From Cycas panzhihuaensis (lineage: Eukaryota; Cycadophyta), in assembly GCA_023213395.1 (NCBI GenBank), contig CM041465.1, forward strand, positions 165,423,741 through 165,487,740: DNA of 64,000 nt, given 5' to 3'. A program made the translations under genes and the position numbers. Each line of letters begins with the position of its first letter. Position 1 is the stretch's first letter. Positions 10,267-21,560 of this stretch are shown here, in pieces. The notes beneath the pieces were generated by a model. It did no database searches, was not told the origin of the DNA, and was given only the letters and a program-made list of their open reading frames with translations.

Positions 10267-12430
10267 TGATTGATTAAGTATGCCTTTTAGTTTTTTTAAA
10301 TCTGATCTTTTATTTTTGTTTTATATCTTTTCTTTCGATTTTGCTTTGCCCCTATTATGTCATCTACATAATCATGATGGCGACGATTTTATCTTGATTC
10401 AAATATTTTTTATGAAATTAAAAAAAAAAAAAAAATCTAAATTCCATTGTATATAAATTCAAATCCAAGTGACTTTTTTTTTAGCTACTCATTAAAAGAG
10501 GTCTCACTTCATATTTTAAAGTTTCTTGTGTTTTTTTTTAACTTGATGAGTGAGTTCACCCTTTTAGCATTGGAGGGGTTCATCTTCTACAAGGTCTTGG
10601 TTTCAATCCCTACCTAATCTACCCTCATGTTGATAATCTAAGGGGGTTATCTTAAGGATATAACACTTTACCTTTTATTTTTAAAAAAATTATTTTTAAA
10701 ACATAAGGTACTTGGCTATTTTCTACCATATCTCTTTACTGGGTTATCAGTTTCTGACAAAACCTATCCCATTGAGTCCAAAAATTTTTGAGGTATGATT
10801 TTAACTAGTCATATGCCCTATTCGGAGCTAAGTTGACCTGTTTTCAATTAGTTTAAAGTCACTTATTATTTTTTAAAGCTGTTTTAAACTATTTTCATGA
10901 AATCCTTTTTTTATTAGATTATATTTTATTACAGAGAGATTATTTTCTACCCAAATATGTTTTACAGTCATCTATTATCAAAAAACTTCATCACCATCTA
11001 TTTATTTTATTTTTTAGGATGTACTTTTATCATTATTTTAATTGGTGAAAGTGGCACTTTAGTATTTTTAAACATTTTAACATAAAAGTACTTACAACTA
11101 TTTCTATTATAACATTTTTGTTTTGCATCAGAATTTAGATATGTCAGTTTCATTGGGAAGCTGACTCACTCCTCTTCAAAATAACACTATTATTTATAAG
11201 TTTTAAAGTGTTCTTGCAGTTTTTCAAAGCCATCAAAGTTGAGGTACAAAATAATTCCTAATTTACTATTATTGCATATTTACATATATTATTTTTCAAA
11301 AATTTTAACTAAAAAAAATATTAAGCAACTCTCTACACTATATTTAATTATTTTACATTGCTCTATAAAATTTTTACTAGTAGTTTTATAATATCTTGAG
11401 CCCCAAGATCCCGTTAAGCCTCAAAAAGAGAATTACATATTTTTTTCATTAAAATATTGACTTGCAGGAATCCGTTTTCGAAACGGCCAGTTCCATTGAA
11501 TAGGTTTTTCATTGATCTTCAAATTGGTGTAATTTCACCTTATTCTAACATTGTTTAGTATAGCTTTGAAGCTTCTAAGCTTGATCATTTAAGATACCCT
11601 AACATGCTTATCCTCTAAACATTTTTTTAAGAAGTTATTTATTTTATTTCTCATTGATCACTTATAATACATGTTTAAGGTGTTTCATTTGACCTTCATA
11701 TAAGCTTCTTTGAAGCTGATTTATAGAAAAAAGTGATCTAAAGTAAGTGACAAGCCAAGTGGACCTGTAACTTAAATAGGTAGAATTCATTTTTTTTTAA
11801 GTTTCTTCTTTATTTTTCTAAAGTAAAATATACATATATAATTCAATTTTCAGTATTATATATCTTCTTTAAGGCAAAGGATTTCATGCATTGAAAAAGT
11901 AAGTCATTTTCTTACATTGAAAGTTTGTATTTATTCATTTAAAAAATCAAAAGGTTAAGAATTCTTTATTTTTCATCATCAAAGTTTCAATTCAGACCTG
12001 CATAGTTAAGAGGATCTAAGTTATATTTAAAATTTCCTTGTATTTCAAAGTTTATCTGAAATTATATCTCATAAGTTTGTGATTTATTCGAAAGGCATAT
12101 ACTTATTGAAAGTTTTTTATTTTTATTCATCATTGTTGAAAAATATCACTCACTTTTTACACTTATAAAAGTTGCATTTAGTTTATTTAATTTCCAAAGG
12201 CATCTTTCATTTTTTTAAAGGGCATTACATTTTTTCTTTTAAAAAAGTATTTACTTTCTTATCTCTTTCAGAGAGTTTATTATTTATTTCATCTTTCTTA
12301 GAGGTTATTATTTTGTTTTCAAGTTTTTCTTTATTATATAAAAGGATTTTTTTTAAAACCCTAAGCAAGACCATAATGCTAATTAATTTATCTTTCACAT
12401 TAAATAAGGTAATCTGAATTGAACCACCCT
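10019..12430. other. non-coding interior of copia 3 leader region
   Basis: About 2.4 kb of AT-rich DNA with poly-T runs and short microsatellites. I find no further glutamate synthase exon and no retroelement domain. Possible explanations are intron sequence taken along with the exon, or a later insertion. A weak tRNA-like A/B box pair lies at 10564-10609 (see findings). A GC-rich short inverted repeat, CCGTTT-TCG-AAACGG, occurs near 11475-11490 after an acceptor-like TTGCAG. Confidence 0.5.
10176..10262. repeat. (TA)n microsatellite
   Basis: Alternating TA with a few C and G interruptions on the left (ATATATCTATA, TAGATA), then an uninterrupted TA run to 10262. Confidence 0.95.
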
Positions 12431-12545
12431 ATTTTTTTAACCTTATAAGGGGAACAATTAGGACCCCTAAAGTTACCACCCTACGCACGTTAATAAGCCT
12501 ACTCATATTAGATGAGGATAGCCATTAGCTATCGGGTGTATTCGG

Positions 12546-12870
12546 TGGCAAGATGAGGTGTAGAACCTATTCCTTTTATGGTGTTTAGAGACTAAGGCTA
12601 GACTTGGAGAGGGTCAGTGCCTTGGTTTAAGAACCTTCACCATTAGATCTGTCATTAGGCATAAGTCTGGTATATGTGGACTAACAATTCAGGGGGGTGT
12701 ATAAAACCTTCTTAGTAGCCTACGTACTGAGGTATATAGAGCCTAGTGCTCATGTACTAGTATATTGGGTCTCTATTTTTCCATCTTTAGGTAGGCACCA
12801 CTAGATAGGATAGCAACCGAAGGTTACCCTAAGAAAAACTTAAACTTAGAGCCTACTAGCCTTAATAGGT
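12546..12870 (+). repeat. leader block shared with copia 2 (second copy)
   Basis: Second copy of the block at 3225-3600, in the same orientation, ending about 170 bases before the gag ATG of copia 3. The two elements differ strongly in gag and LTR sequence, so the shared leader points to recombination between families or to an independent repeat at the same position. Confidence 0.6.
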
Positions 12871-13039
12871 CATAGTTCACTTATTCAAAACTTTGAGAAA
12901 AATCTTGGGTTATATTAGGAAGTGAACTTTTACATTTAAACTTTTTTTTTAAATTTAATTTCAAATATTTTTTTTAATGTTTATATTCAACTTTTTAAAT
13001 CTCATTTGTTACATTTAATTAATACAACTTTAGTTCAAG

Positions 13040-14150
13040 ATGACGTCTAGTTTTAGGAACATGATTATCCAAAAATTTGATGAAAATAATTTCCTAATCT
13101 AAAGTAGGAGGATGAGACCCATCCTCATAGCTAACGATATGTGGAACATTGTGAGAACTGGATATAATAAATTATGACCAAATCTATCTGATGCAAAAAA
13201 AGTTACCTACAAGGAAAATGTCAAAAAAGATAATGAAGCCTTAGCTCTTATCTTTTGCTCATTAGAAAATCATGTGTTTCTAAAAGTTAGTAAATCAATT
13301 AAGTCTAAAGAAGCTTGGGACACTTTACAACTTATATATAAAGGAGTAGCCTCCTCTAAATGAGAAGTAAGTTTAAAAATCTACATATGATGTCCCATGA
13401 ATCACTAATAGAATTTATGACCAAAGTCTAAGATATTATAAACCAAATGAGTTTACTTGGGAATACCCTAACTAAACAAAGGGTAGTTGAAAAGATCCTT
13501 AGATGTGTACGAGCTGTAAGATATTTTGAAATGGTAGCTACTAGTATTAGTGTATTAAAGGATCTAAGTACCCTCAAAGTGGAACAACTTACTACCATGA
13601 TCATGTCTATAGAAAAGCAGTAAATTACAAATGAATCTTTAGAACATGCCTTCACTATAAAGGCCCACATTTAATCTAACTCACAAGCAAGAGCTTCAAG
13701 ACAAAATGAATCTTCTCCAAGGAGACAAGGTGGAAATCCTAAAAAGGAAACTAGTCAAAACCCTACATAATATCAAGCCCCTCACTAAAAGAGGCAAGGA
13801 GGACCCCAACAACATGAAGATCCTCTAAAAAATACCAATCAAAGGAGATAAGTTGAGAATCATCCTTACTATCCACATTACCAAGGGAATTCTCAATCTT
13901 CAAGGATAAATTAGGAATATCAGGATAATAGACTAAGAAATAATCCTCCTCAATCTTATGTGGAAAGTGGGATATCTTTTAATGTTAATCATTCTTAACT
14001 AAGAATTCAAAGCCTAAGTTATGGTAGAAGAGATCCATTATGTTATACTTATTGTCATAGAAATGATCACAGTGAAGATAAATATTTTTTAAAACATGGC
14101 CCACCACCTAGAGGACATGCTTCAAATTCATCAGAATCAAAGGTTAATAA
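13040..14150 (+). pseudogene. copia 3 gag with zinc knuckle
   Basis: The ATG at 13040 starts MTSSFRNMIIQKFDENNFLI, the copia gag opening. SIKSKEAWDTLQLIYKGV follows near 13300, the classic copia gag (UBN2-type) block A-W-D-x-L-x-x-x-Y. After frameshifts the nucleocapsid zinc knuckle near 14044-14090 reads YTYCHRNDHSEDKYF, where the first and last Cys of C-x2-C-x4-H-x4-C are both Tyr (TGT to TAT). RNA binding by this knuckle would be lost. Stops are frequent. Confidence 0.75.
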
Positions 14151-14189
14151 TAGGTTATTTCTATCCAAATTTTTTGCTAAGGAAAAAGA

Positions 14190-14424
14190 GGATGATAACT
14201 GGTATATCGATTTAGGTTGCTCAACCTACATGACCCATAAAGAATAATTATTTCAAACATTGGATAAAAACAGAAAAGGGACAATCATATTTGGAGACAA
14301 TACTTCTCATGAATCAGTTGGAAAAGGTAATATTACCTTATTGACTAATATTGATGAATATAGATACTTAGATGATGTCTTATATGTTCCTTCCCTAAGG
14401 AAGAACTTGCTATTAGTAGGATAG
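14190..14424 (+). pseudogene. copia 3 protease
   Basis: Aspartic protease that would cut the polyprotein. The active-site stretch WYIDLGCSTYMTHKE corresponds to the W-x-x-D-S-G-C/A-x-x-H-M copia signature. Ser has become Leu (TCA to TTA) and His has become Tyr, both C to T changes. LDDVLYVPSLRKNLL near the end is the conserved protease/pre-integrase border. An in-frame TAG closes the segment. Confidence 0.8.
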
Positions 14425-15475
14425 ATGATGGGACAAGATTATAAGGTGATTTTTGACAATGGTGAATATGTCATCAAAGACAAGAGAAAAAATAAAGCTA
14501 TTGTTGCCAAAGATATAATGACTAAATATTGTTTATTTAAGCTTATCCTCACTCCTTCAGATACCTATGCCCTCAGATCTTTAATTACAATAGATAGTGA
14601 TTTGTGGCATAGACGGTTTGGTCACCTTAACTATAATAGTCTAGCTCTTATGAAAGGTTGGATATGCTTAATGGTTTACCACCTATTGATGTCAATAAAA
14701 AGTTGTGTGAGGGATGCCTTCTTGGTAAATAACATAGAGAAAACTTTCTATATTTTAGCCATCGAGCATCTACCCCTCTTCAACTAGTATACATAGATAT
14801 TTATGGATCAATGACTACCCCCTCCTTAGCAGGTGCAAGGTATTTTCTCATATTTATTGATGACTTTAGAATAAAGACATGGGTTTTCTTTCTAAGATAT
14901 AAATTAGATGCTTTCAACCACTTTGTTGACTTCAAAACCTTTATTAAGCGACAAAGTGGATATCATATCCTTTATCTAAGATCAGATAATAGGGGAGAGT
15001 TCACATCTAATTCTTTTAAGGATTATTATATCTACCATGGGATCAAGAGACAATTTACCAACCCCTACACCCCACAACAAAATGGTGTAGTAGAAAGGAA
15101 AACTTAAACTATTGTTGAAATGGCAAAATGTATGCTTAAGGATAAAAACTTAGGCCATGAATTTTGGGCTGAAGTAGTTCATACAACTGTTTACCTACTC
15201 AATAGATTTTCCACCAAAGTGCTTAGGTGAAAAACTCTAGAAGAAGTATGGATTGATTATAAATCAAGTATACATCATCTTAGAGTATTTGGATGTCTAG
15301 CATATGCCTATATTCCTGATAAAAGAAGAACCAAGTTGGATGACCATAGTGTCAAATGTATCTTTATTGGCTATAGTGAATCTTCTAAATCCTACAAAGT
15401 TTATGATCCGAAATCAAGAAAAGTTATGGTGAGTAGAGACATCAAATTTTAGGAAGACACCTACTACCAAGATAA
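14425..15475 (+). pseudogene. copia 3 integrase
   Basis: It starts with the pre-integrase domain: LWHRRFGHLNYNSLALM (14605-14650) supplies the HHCC His residues and LCEGCLL, in a neighbouring frame, the Cys pair. The core shows YFLIFIDDF with the first catalytic Asp, LRSDNRGEFTSNSF with the second, and QQNGVVERKT with the catalytic Glu, so the D,D-35-E triad is complete (14811-15107 is open). After a stop the domain continues with FWAEVVHTTVYLLNR and LRVFGCLAYAYI. This is the best preserved integrase in the window, yet it is interrupted by at least one frameshift and several TAG or TAA codons. Confidence 0.85.
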
Positions 15476-16720
15476 CTAGGAAAAGTAGAAGGAGATTGCC
15501 ATTAAATTTAACACATCAAGTAAGTCCAAATATGTGCCTCCTATGTGGAGAAATATCTAGGAACCTACTAGGGAAGGAACGCCATCCCAACCTCCACCAT
15601 AACATCTACCCAAATGGGTTCATCGCAACTATGACTTGGGAAATATATTGGATAACAATAGAAGATCCACATGCTCCCGTGGGGTCAACTTTGCCCTATT
15701 GAGTAAGGTACTCAAAATTCATAAGCCTCAAACCTTTGATAAGGCTAAGCAACATGAATGTTGGCAGAAAGCTATGAAAGAGGAATATAAGTCCATTATT
15801 AAGAATGATACTTAGGAACTCATAGATTTACCACCAAAGAAGAAAGCTATTGGCACCAAATGGGTCTATAAGACCAAGTTCCACTCAGATGGCTCCATCG
15901 ACAAATACAAAGCTAGATTGGATCACAAAAGGATATGTCCAAAGAGAAGGCATTGACTATAGATAAACATTTACCCCTATTACTATGATGGAATCTATTC
16001 ACATGATGATGAGTTTAGCTGCCCAAATAGGTTTGAATGGATGTGAAAAGTGATTTCTTAAATGGTTATGTCAAAGAAGATATCTATGTCACTCAACCCC
16101 TTGGTTTTGAAGTCAGGGGAGAAGAAAACAAAGTGTATAAGTTAAAGAAGGCATTATATGGTCTGAAATAAGCACCCGAGGCTTGGTATTCCTGCATAGA
16201 TAAGTATTTTAGAGATCAAAGGTTTGAGAGATATCAAGCAGATCTAAACCTATAGACTTAAATTAAGGGAAGTTCAATCTTGATTGTAGGTATCTATGTA
16301 GATGATTTAATTTATACTGAAAATGACTCCCATCTTTTACATCAGTTTAAAGATGCTATATGTAAGGAATTTGAGATGATAGACTTAGGCCTCATGCATT
16401 ACTTCCTAGGATTGGAAGTCTGGTAGGATAAAAAAGGAATCTTCATCTCTCAATGTAAATATATATTGGATCTACTATAAAGATTCAGAATGACAAATTG
16501 TAAACCATTGACAATACCAATAGAAATTAGAATCAAACTTTCTAAGACAGATGACTCGACTTTGTTTGATCCCACTCTCTATAGACATCTTATTGGTAGC
16601 TTAATATATTTGACATCTACTCAACCAGATATAACATATTTAGCTAATGTTGTATTTAGGTTTATATAGGATCCAAAGATGTCTTATTAGCAAGCTGCCA
16701 AAAGAATCTTTCAATAACTT
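15476..16720 (+). pseudogene. copia 3 reverse transcriptase with linker
   Basis: The linker (SSKSKYVPPMW) leads into the RT with HECWQKAMKEEYKSIIKNDT, KKKAIGTKWVYKTKFHSDGS and IDKYKARL. Catalytic-loop sequence near 16290-16310 reads IYVDDLIYT in its frame, so YVDD is intact. EFEMIDLGLMHYFLGLEVW and LIGSLIYLTSTQPD follow in another frame. Several TAG or TAA stops and frameshifts (for example near 15925) break it. The order and spacing are normal for copia RT. Confidence 0.8.
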
Positions 16721-17235
16721 AAAGGGACTCCAGGATTTGGGTTATATTACAAAGCCACATCCAAATTTCAGTTAATTGGTTACATAGATTCAGATTGGAC
16801 AGGTGATATAGATGATAGAAAGTCTACCACGGGTGATGTATTCAGTATGGGATCAGTAGTAGTAGCTTAAAGTACAAAGAAGTAAAATATTGTTTCCTTA
16901 CCGACAACCGAGGCAGAGTATAAAGCTGCAATTTTAGGAGCTTGTGAATTAATATAGCTAAGAAGACTTTTATAGGATTTTCAGATTAAACAACAAGGTC
17001 CCACTAGAATTTGGTATGATAATTAGAGCACTATCCAAATAACCAAAAATCTAGTATTCCATGGTAGAACAAAATATATTGAGACTCAATACCACTTCAT
17101 TCGGGAATTTGTACAAGTAGAAGAGATCAAGTTAGCTTATTACAACATTGAAGATAAGATAGCAGATATTTTCATAAAGGCTTTGGGAAAGATCAAATTC
17201 AAGAAGTTTAGAGATAATTTGGGAGTCATACACAT
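16721..17235 (+). pseudogene. copia 3 RNase H
   Basis: RNase H domain with recognisable SDWTGDIDDRKST-type block (16790-16830), TTEAEYKAAILGA (catalytic Glu, about 16905-16940), and the tail IKLAYYNIEDKIADIFIKAL. It ends just before the purine tract AGGGGAGAA at 17245-17253. Frameshifts and stops are present. Confidence 0.75.
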
Positions 17236-17253
17236 TGGGCTTATAGGGGAGAA

Positions 17254-17599
17254 TATTAGGACTAACCCCAATACTATTAAAAGACCTGTGTACCTAGGGC
17301 CCCTCAAAACCACCTTTGAGGTCTCCTAGGACACCTTGAGCCTCCCAATAGCCATCAAGAGCTAATACCACTTTATTAAGGTACACGTTTATATTTATTA
17401 TTGTTATTTTTAAAATATATTTTGAATTATATATCAGCTAATGTGCAGATAGGGTGATGGCACTTACCACCTCCCCAAAAACTCTCTTTAAAGGGTGGGA
17501 ATACCTCCCTAGTGTTTTTTAACACCACCAATAATTGGAAATCACATGTTTTCTCAAAATGCACTTGATCTAACGTCCTGCTTTACTTCTCTGATTCCA
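17254..17599 (+). repeat. copia 3 3' LTR
   Basis: 346 bases following the purine tract AGGGGAGAA. It starts TATTAGGACTAACC and ends CTGATTCCA. It matches the 5' LTR along its length with scattered, mostly transition-type differences, and matches the copia 5 LTR more loosely. Confidence 0.85.
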
Positions 17600-17604
17600 T
17601 AAAA

Positions 17605-19236
17605 AAGGCTTGTCACTTATACAACTTATATTAAAAACTTCTTAATTATTTATTGTTATGACTATAACCTATCATTTATTTCCTTATGTTTTTCTTCCAA
17701 GGTTAATAATTTTATGATTCTTTTATTTATAATATCTTCTTCTACTTCTTCACGATCTACAAGTATTAGTGCACTAAAAACCAAATATGGCTAAGGCATG
17801 GCTTCTTTACCATATACCAACAAGAAAAAAGAGTACCCTAAGGCCTCCTTAGTCATAATTCTATCAACCCAAAGAGCCTGATGAAACTTCATATACTAAA
17901 GTTGTTGATTTTTCTTAATTATACTCTTTAGGATTCTAATGTGATTCTTATTGGTTGATTCAACTAATTCAATCCTCTATGGGTAATAATTAGAGGAAGT
18001 TTTCAACTAAATTACATTCTTATTATGAAAATTTATCATTTTAGTAGAGGTTAAAGCTACTTACTTATCTAACACAAGAAATGATGAATAATAATTCTTG
18101 ACATTATAATCTCTTGTAGGAAATTAACTACTATTTTCATAGTAGCTTGTTTTACAATAATTGCCTTAGTCTATTTAGGAAATAGTAAGTGGTATTCAGA
18201 ATAGATATATAGGATTTTCTTGAAGATGGTTTTATAGGACCTATAAAGTCTAAATCCTATTAATTAAATGGTTAACCAACATATATTATCTTTGATGGTA
18301 TGAAATATACCTTGTGTTTGCTTATAAAATTTTAGCATGCTCTGTAACTTCTGATCCTTTGATATATATCCTTAAATATTATTGCCCTAAAGAAACCAAA
18401 CCTTAAAATCTTATGAGTTGTTGCTTCTCTTGAAAAAGGACCACTACACATTCTATAATAAAATTCTTTAATTACTTCTTAAGTTTTTTTTAAGGTTAGA
18501 CACTTTAAAAGTATTTCATCATAATTTCTTCTATAGAGTTTGCCTTGATTGAGAACATATGGAATTATTCTCATCTTTATCACTCTTTTACCTCTCTTAT
18601 CTAAATAGTTAGGACATATACCATTCTCCAAATAATATTTGACATCTTTCATAAAAGCATAAAATTCAAGAAATTTCTCTTTATATTGAATTTATTAGGC
18701 TCACCTTAGTTCATGTTGTCTCTTGTCCAACTTCTATTAATCCCTATATATCTAATTATATAATCAACTTATATAATTCCTAACCTTTAATTGCCCTAAT
18801 AGGCTTTATTTTAAGACTAAACTCTTGTATTTTTGCTAGATACATCGCCCATCTTTATAAAATCTCTATCTTAATGAACATGGTTTTAACTAGGGACATT
18901 AGAACATATACCACTATATGATAATAAATAATATATAGCCTGAAGTATTTAACAACTTTTACTAAAGTATAGGCTCATTTCTTTACTTTAGTATACCTTA
19001 GTTAGTAGTCTTTTAAAATTCTACTTAGGAAGGTTATTAGCCTCTCCTTCCATTCCTCATTTTTTAGAGTAATATTATTCCATGAGGTCCTTCTAATACA
19101 TATATGTATATAATGAAGTCCAAATCAAAATTAGGGGCTGTAAGTACTAGAGCTTGAGTTATCATTTACTTATTTTTTAAAAATACCTTTTGAGCTAACT
19201 AGTCTCACTTCGAAATCATATCCTTCTTCAACAACT
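17605..19236 (-). pseudogene. minus-strand Ty3/gypsy pol fragment (RNase H and integrase)
   Basis: Read on the minus strand from 19230 down. RNase H tail: YTLVKVVKYFRLYI, then RWAMYLAKIQEFSLKIKP and AIKG, the block that ends RNase H in plant Tat-like gypsy elements. Integrase zinc region: FSREATTHKILRFGFF. Core end: NYYPQRIELVESTNKNHIRI, with Glu of the DDE triad present. Then FHQALWVDRIMTKEALGYS and LVYGKEAMP. The integrase C-terminus is found 8 kb to the left at 9130-9341. Stops in frame are mainly at former Gln, Trp and Arg codons. RT and gag are not seen; the element is cut by the copia 4 LTR at about 19237. Confidence 0.8.
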
Positions 19237-19687
19237 TGTTTATATGTATTATAGAGAGCGTTAAAGAGTAAATAATTAACATACATAGTGCACAATAATT
19301 GCTAGGTAGAAAACCCCTTTAAGGGAAAAAAACTATCTCAAAAGTATAATTTATAATATAAATTTAATTAAAAAAAGTACATCAAACCATATTAGAGAAT
19401 AAGAATCTCATCCTCTCTCATCAAAAGCCTTCCAACTAGAACTATGTATAATCTCCACCTTTATACTAAATCTTTGACCAACCTAACCTAATTATTTTGA
19501 CCAACTTCCTAGAATCTAGGAAGAGAGATTTAAAGAGGTGATGATTCATTGAAACGAGCAGTTCTATTTCAATGAATCACATAACTAATAAAGTAACATT
19601 GACCTTAATAATATTAATATTTGAATCCAACTTTAATAAAAGACATCTTATTGAAATGATATAAAGATAACATTAATAACTCTAACA
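19237..19687 (-). repeat. copia 4 3' LTR
   Basis: On the minus strand the LTR starts TGTTAGAGTTATTAATG directly behind the purine tract AAAAGGGGA (19688-19696). It contains the GGGTTTTCTACC motif typical near the end of copia LTRs. I place the other end at the TGTTT (plus strand) at 19237, which is not certain. A 5' copy was not found. Confidence 0.6.
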
Positions 19688-19757
19688 TCCCCTTTTAATG
19701 CTAACTTTTATACAATAGATGATATAGAGGATAGAAGAAGAAATGAAAAAGAAGACT

Positions 19758-20290
19758 TTAGCATGATGATCCCCCTTTGATGAAGACTTCTTCAATCTTC
19801 AAAAAGTCTTGTAGCTTGACAAACTTTGCTTCGATCAATGGTTTTGTAAGAATATCTATAATATGTAAATCTATAGGGTAATAAAGCAAATTAATAGTAT
19901 TATCATTCATAAGATTACATATAAAATGTTGATGTAATTTTATGTGCTTTTTCCTAGAATATGCACTAGGATTAGTAGCAATGGATATGGCACCTTGATT
20001 ATCAACATTAATTTTAATAGACAAATTAAGAAATAAACAAAGTTTACTTAACGAGGATTTTATCTAGAGTTATTCTTTACTAGCTTCAACAAGTGCTTGA
20101 TATTTAACTTTGGTTATGGATATAGCTAATTCTTACATTTACGTACTAGACTAGGTAATTTGTAAAGAGTCTAGAAAGAAAATATAGCCAACTATTAATT
20201 TTTTATCATCATAATCTCCTACCCAGCCTGAATCTGTATTGCCTCTCAATGTCAAGTTAGTGGTGCAAAAATTATATCTTAGGCCATAAA
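19758..20290 (-). pseudogene. copia 4 RNase H
   Basis: Minus-strand RNase H. The open C-terminal part (20024 to 19758) begins MSIKINVDNQGAISIATNP and ends in a tail rich in Gly and Ser, close to the polypurine tract. Inside are SRKKHIKLHQHFICNL, ADILTKPL-like IDILTKPL and AKFVKLQDFL, all standard for copia. Upstream, in broken frame, are GNTDSGWVGDYDDKK and a block corresponding to S-x-A/E-A-E-Y that reads ITKVKYQAL. Confidence 0.85.
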
Positions 20291-21230
20291 ATGTTATACC
20301 TTATAGATAGTGTAAAATCCATTTGTCTACTTTCCAATGTGATTCATGAGGCTTTTGCATATATCTTAAATATGAATTGATAGCGTAAGATATATCTGAG
20401 TAGGTATGAGTTAAGTAAATTAAACTACCTATTAGTTGATGATATAAGGTAGTATCATAAGATGGAGAAGGATAATTAGTTATTAATTTTACACATGATT
20501 GTAGAGGTGTAGGGGCTGGCGTAACATTATCCATATTAAACCATTTTATTAGTTTAAGGATATATTTAGGTTGTAAAATAGTGATTTTTTATTGAGATTG
20601 ATAAATTTGTAAACCTAAAAATAATGTAACAAGTCTATCATTTCAAATTTGTTCATTAGAATTGATTTTAACTGAAGAATATGGGAGATTAAAGAACCAA
20701 TTACTATGATATCATCTACATAGAGAATTAGAATGGTGATATTATTATATTGTCTTTTAAAGTAGAGATTAGGATCATTAATACATTTTGTGTATTCATT
20801 TTATAAAAGATAATTATCGATTTTTATGTACTAAACTCCAGGAGCACATTTTAAGCCATATAAAGATTTCTTTAATTTACAAACAAGATTAAGATTATCT
20901 ATGAAACCAAGAGGTTATTTCATATAGATTTCTTCTTTAAGATCGCCATTCAAAAAAGCACTTTTAACATCCATTTGATGAATCTACCAACCAAATTTTG
21001 TTGCTAAAGCTAAAATGGTTTTAATGGTATTCATCTTAGCAACTAGAGCAAAGGTTTCACTATAATCAATACCATCAACTTATGAAAAATCTTTGGCTAC
21101 TAAGTAATCCTTGTGTTTTTCAGCTGCTCCTTCTAAATTAAACTTAGTTTAATAGATCCATTTATAGTCTACAAAGTTCTTATCAAGAGGCAAAGGAACT
21201 AGAGCCCAAGTTATAGTTGGGGGTTCTTAG
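20291..21230 (-). pseudogene. copia 4 reverse transcriptase
   Basis: Minus-strand copia RT, among the better kept ones. [39 protein letters not shown] (20920-20976) and [12 protein letters not shown] come first. The catalytic YVDD is intact (20711-20722, in ILYVDDIIVIGS). NKFEMIDLLHYFLGLQIYQS, LIGSLIYLTHTYSDISYAI and YMQKPHESHW follow. The open stretch 20534-20301 covers the last third. Stops are TAG or TAA at Gln or Trp codons. Minus-strand sequence between 21231 and 21560 (REVPRKDIEDTI and following) looks like the integrase-RT linker. Confidence 0.85.
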
Positions 21231-21560
21231 GAGGACTTAAACTTAATGTCTCTCTATTCTTATTTCAATTAAAATTGGGATACATGAAGTTTAAGAAGAC
21301 CTAAAGGACTATCTTTGCCTAAATCCTAAGAAGGAGTCCTCACCTAGTAGTGTCATTTAACCAAGTATGAATGAATATGATAAAAGTTATGGATATGAGA
21401 TAAGGTAGTAGAATCCACTAACCTATATGACTCGATGAAGGAGTTCTAAGTTCAGAGCCACACTGATAGTATCTTCAATATCTTTCCTAGGAACTTCTCT
21501 TATGTAATCTTTTTAACCTTTTGAGTTCTACTTAGACATAGGAGAGGGTAAGCTAATGGA

